A stretch of 64,000 bases of DNA from Plasmopara viticola (lineage: Eukaryota > Oomycota > Peronosporomycetes > Peronosporales > Peronosporaceae). Position numbers and translations under genes: made by a program. How positions within the stretch are numbered: position 1 is the first letter of the stretch; each line of letters begins with the position of its first letter. The DNA lies in the NCBI GenBank assembly GCA_001695595.3, contig MBPM02000162.1, positions 28,246 through 92,245 of the forward strand. The letters are read 5' to 3'. Below, one piece after another: positions 62,608 through 64,000 of the stretch. The notes under the pieces are model-generated. The model saw nothing but the letters and a program-made list of their open reading frames with translations. It was not told where the DNA came from and searched no databases.

Positions 62608-64000
62608 CAGATACGTCGAATTGAGCTTCCTGGACGTGCAGACACGCGTTCCAAGCGTAGCTTAGCGCATTCTGCTCCGTAAGAAGCGCTGATTCGTGCT
62701 ACGGCATCAGATACGTCGAATTGAGCTTCCTGGACGTGCAGACACGCGTTCCAAGCGTAGCTTAGCGCATTCTGCTCCGTAAGAAGCGCTGATTCGTGCT
62801 ACGGCATCAGATACGTCGAATTGAGCTTCCTGGACGTGCAGACACGCGTTCCAAGCGTAGCTTAGCGCATTCTGCTCCGTTTGAAGCGCTGATTCGTGCT
62901 ACGGCATCAGATACGTCGAATTGAGCTTCCTGGACGTGCAGACACGCGTTCCAAGCGTAGCTTAGCGCATTCTGCTCCGTAAGAAGCGCTGATTCGTGCT
63001 ACGGCATCAGATACGTCGAATTGAGCTTCCTGGACGTGCAGACACGCGTTCCAAGCGTAGCTTAGCGCATTCTGCTCCGTAAGAAGCGCTGATTCGTGCT
63101 ACGGCATCAGATACGTCGAATTGAGCTTCCTGGACGTGCAGACACGCGTTCCAAGCGTAGCTTAGCGCATTCTGCTCCGTAAGAAGCGCTGATTCGTGCT
63201 ACGGCATCAGATACGTCGAATTGAGCTTCCTGGACGTGCAGACACGCGTTCCAAGCGTAGCTTAGCGCATTCTGCTCCGTAAGAAGCGCTGATTCGTGCT
63301 ACGGCATCAGATACGTCGAATTGAGCTTCCTGGACGTGCAGACACGCGTTCCAAGCGTAGCTTAGCGCATTCTGCTCCGTGAAGCGCTGATTCGTGCTAC
63401 GGCATCAGATACGTCGAATTGAGCTTCCTGGACGTGCAGACACGCGTTCCAAGCGTAGCTTAGCGCATTCTGCTCCGTTTGAAGCGCTGATTCGTGCTAC
63501 GGCATCAGATACGTCGAATTGAGCTTCCTGGACGTGCAGACACGCGTTCCAAGCGTAGCTTAGCGCATTCTGCTCCGTGAAGCGCTGATTCGTGCTACGG
63601 CATCAGATACGTCGAATTGAGCTTCCTGGACGTGCAGACACGCGTTCCAAGCGTAGCTTAGCGCATTCTGCTCCGTGAAGCGCTGATTCGTGCTACGGCA
63701 TCAGATACGTCGAATTGAGCTTCCTGGACGTGCAGACACGCGTTCCAAGCGTAGCTTAGCGCATTCTGCTCCGTAAGAAGCGCTGATTCGTGCTACGGCA
63801 TCAGATACGTCGAATTGAGCTTCCTGGACGTGCAGACACGCGTTCCAAGCGTAGCTTAGCGCATTCTGCTCCGTGAAGCGCTGATTCGTGCTACGGCATC
63901 AGATACGTCGAATTGAGCTTCCTGGACGTGCAGACACGCGTTCCAAGCGTAGCTTAGCGCATTCTGCTCCGTTAAGAAGCGCTGATTCGTGCTACGGCAT

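Larger units (their letters stand above)
56926..64000. repeat. Satellite array of monomer D (~100 bp), 71 complete copies
   Basis: Head-to-tail copies of a 100-bp unit run from CAGATACGTC to GCTACGGCAT. I walked all 71, and the lengths sum exactly to 7075 bp. The window ends at the end of copy 71, and the array presumably continues. Copies are almost identical except at positions 73-76. There, after CTCCG, 36 copies read TAAGAAG and 16 read TTTGAAG (both 100 bp), 13 read TGAAG (98 bp) and 3 read TTGAAG (99 bp). Single oddities occur in copy 46 (5-bp duplication), copy 57 (TAGAAG) and copy 71 (TTAAGAAG). Stops in all frames rule out a long reading frame. Confidence 0.97.

Noticed and set aside
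1..64000. CRISPR array
   Set aside because: Periods of 100 and 299 bp, no unique spacers between repeats, and no cas genes. The whole unit repeats.
56926..64000. CENP-B box in monomer D (ATTCGTGCTACGG)
   Set aside because: It matches the TTCG and the following A of the consensus but lacks the CGGG half at the right spacing, so it is not a functional match.
1..64000. rDNA intergenic spacer or telomeric repeats
   Set aside because: No rRNA gene sequence, no TTAGGG-like or other short telomere repeat, and no spacer promoter signature was recognised. A subtelomeric position remains possible but is not shown.
1..64000. Transposon origin or insertion
   Set aside because: No terminal inverted repeats, target-site duplications, poly-A tails or transposase/reverse transcriptase frames interrupt the arrays anywhere in the window.
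1..64000. A novel gene-based defence or metabolic system
   Set aside because: There is no coding sequence of credible length on either strand, so nothing in the window supports such a system.

Overview
The whole 64 kb window is tandemly repeated satellite DNA. I find no gene, RNA gene, transposon or CRISPR array in it. Two related arrays lie side by side in the same orientation and share a basic unit of about 100 bp. Positions 1-56827 are a higher-order repeat (HOR) of about 299 bp built from three diverged monomers, called A (99 bp), B (100 bp) and C (100 bp). About 191 trimers are present, plus a terminal lone A. Positions 56926-64000 are a simple array of 71 complete copies of a fourth monomer, D (about 100 bp). 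One B/D hybrid monomer (56828-56925) joins them. By hand alignment the four monomer consensuses are roughly 75-80% identical to each other, so all derive from one ancestral monomer. Copies within each array are nearly identical.

This scale, homogeneity and HOR organisation point to a eukaryotic chromosome: centromeric, pericentromeric, subtelomeric or other heterochromatic satellite. I do not recognise the family and cannot name the species. The D consensus has 54 G+C and 11 CpG per 100 bp, a CpG observed/expected ratio of about 1.5. That argues against a genome with heavy germline CpG methylation and decay, but it does not identify a clade.

The HOR array changes along its length. Positions 1-2682 are almost uniform. 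Positions 2683-31970 differ mainly in one short purine tract at the end of monomer A. Positions 31971-35479 are rich in deletions. Positions 35480-41762 are quiet again. Positions 41763-50067 are mixed. Positions 50068-50326 hold a decayed, rearranged unit. From 50327 to the junction, substitutions and small deletions accumulate, as expected at an array edge. The D array is very uniform except for a 2-4 bp length/sequence switch in the same part of the monomer as the purine tract of A.

Nothing here works as a gene system. The short open frames (60-79 codons) are frame accidents of the repeat. The features worth attention are a near-invariant ACGCGTT box in every monomer type, a potential hairpin in D whose loop holds most of the length variation, the cleanly mapped array junction, a nascent three-monomer HOR inside the D array, and recurrent identical deletions that trace unequal exchange or gene conversion. 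Collapsed or mis-polished assembly could contribute to some of the variation and cannot be excluded from one consensus sequence.
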